Of a stretch of DNA of 64,000 nt, positions 63,362-64,000 are shown one piece after another. How positions within the stretch are numbered: position 1 is the first letter of the stretch; every line of letters begins with the position of its first letter. The notes under the pieces are model-generated. The model was not told the DNA's origin and searched no databases. It worked only from the letters and a program-made list of their open reading frames with translations. Both the position numbers and the translations under genes were made by a program. The DNA comes from Deinococcus alpinitundrae (GTDB taxonomy: Bacteria > Deinococcota > Deinococci > Deinococcales > Deinococcaceae): contig NZ_WXZL01000004.1 of the NCBI RefSeq assembly GCF_009982895.1, positions 62,001 to 126,000 of the forward strand. Direction: 5' to 3'.

Positions 63362-64000
63362 ATGGAGAAACTTCCTCCCGCCCTGCCCGTCCGCCCGTCC
63401 TCGGCCGCCACGCCCTACCTGCGCTGGGGCGGCCTGCTGCTCGTGATTATCGTGGTTGTCAGTGTGCTCAGCAGCAGCCTTCAGGTCATCGGCCCTGGCC
63501 AGATCGGGCTGAAATTCAACAAGGCGGGCAGCGCACGCGGCCTGTCGCAGACCAACGTGGTGTCGGGCTACGTGCTGGTCAACCCCCTCACCACCGAGAT
63601 CGTGACCTATCCGCGCGCCCAGCAGAGTTATTCGTGGACGCGCAATGCCAGCGAGGGCAGCCAGGGCGACGAGTCGTTCACCTTCAACACCGCCGACCAG
63701 GTGACACTCAACGGCGACGTGAACTTCGGCTACCAGATCGACCCCAGGTCGGCTCCCGCCATCTACATCCGCTTCGGGCCAGACGTGAACAGCATCACCC
63801 ATACCTACATCCGCAGCGTGGTCAGAAACGCCATCACTCGCCAGGCGTCGGGCTACACCGCCGAGCAACTGCTGGGCAAGGGCCGCAGCACCTTCGAGGA
63901 CGCCTCGCAAAAGGAAGTGGTGGCCGAACTCACGCCCTCGGGCTTTCTGGTCCGCAATTTCAGTTTTATCGGTGAGCTGCGCGCTCCGGAAGCCGTCGTG
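63362..64000 (+). CDS. SPFH/Band 7 domain protein (prohibitin-like), partial
   Basis: At least 213 residues; the gene runs off the right edge. One N-terminal helix (GGLLLVIIVVVSVLSSSLQV) is followed by the Band 7 start IGPGQIGLKFNKAG, then QVTLNGDVNFGYQID and RNAITRQASGYTAEQLLGKG, characteristic of prohibitin-type SPFH proteins that form membrane scaffolds. AGGAG lies ten bases before the ATG. Confidence 0.88.
   Translation, partial: MEKLPPALPVRPSSAATPYLRWGGLLLVIIVVVSVLSSSLQVIGPGQIGLKFNKAGSARGLSQTNVVSGYVLVNPLTTEIVTYPRAQQSYSWTRNASEGSQGDESFTFNTADQVTLNGDVNFGYQIDPRSAPAIYIRFGPDVNSITHTYIRSVVRNAITRQASGYTAEQLLGKGRSTFEDASQKEVVAELTPSGFLVRNFSFIGELRAPEAVV

Overview
The window is a high-GC bacterial chromosome segment, most likely from a Deinococcus species. 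Three things point that way. There is a soluble Ser/Thr kinase fused to a PQQ-type beta-propeller, the architecture of the D. radiodurans quinoprotein kinase RqkA. Many genes have a TANNNT -10 box only 5-9 nt before the start codon, the leaderless layout described in Deinococcus. The general gene complement also fits. No plasmid or rRNA signature is visible.

Layout. 0-16 kb is housekeeping: tsaD (cut by the left edge), tRNA-Ser(CGA), murJ behind an 18-codon leader, the rqkA-like kinase, tatA, a large secreted VWA repeat protein, a SNF2 helicase, a nitroreductase, a Cys/Met PLP enzyme, a two-component system and a SHOCT-like membrane protein. 16.2-22.3 kb is a compact integrative element of about 6 kb inserted in the 3' half of tRNA-Arg(CCT). 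It is flanked by a 58-bp perfect direct repeat and carries 22-bp arm repeats, helically phased repeats, a probable HUH replication initiator, an excisionase, a chain of overlapping small genes, a Cro/CI-type regulator and a tyrosine integrase. No transfer or capsid gene is recognisable.

22.3-30.7 kb holds small secreted proteins (one with a self-cleaving S74 chaperone domain), a threonine-dehydratase/RidA operon, typA, and a decaying patch with an AraC pseudogene and a D-2-hydroxyacid dehydrogenase pseudogene on either side of an intact DUF2000 gene. 30.8-37.7 kb carries ruvA-ltrA, an acuI-like reductase, an SDR, a TetR-controlled pair of SMR exporters with two operators, an EamA transporter and purU. 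37.7-42.7 kb is a ROK-regulated sugar ABC operon (regulator, binding protein, two permeases).

42.7-64 kb contains a CoxE-like VWA protein, a DsbA-family protein, an ABC exporter, a GGDEF cyclase, a cysteine desulfurase, a PASTA protein with a degenerate kinase-like N-terminus, the folate genes HIT-folP-folB-folK, a LivK-like binding protein, ABC permease and ATPase genes separated by a serine hydrolase, thiN, a decayed gene next to its intact paralog, and a truncated SPFH protein at the right edge.

The most distinctive part is the tRNA-Arg element. Its rep-xis-int order resembles actinobacterial AICEs, but without a recognisable translocase.
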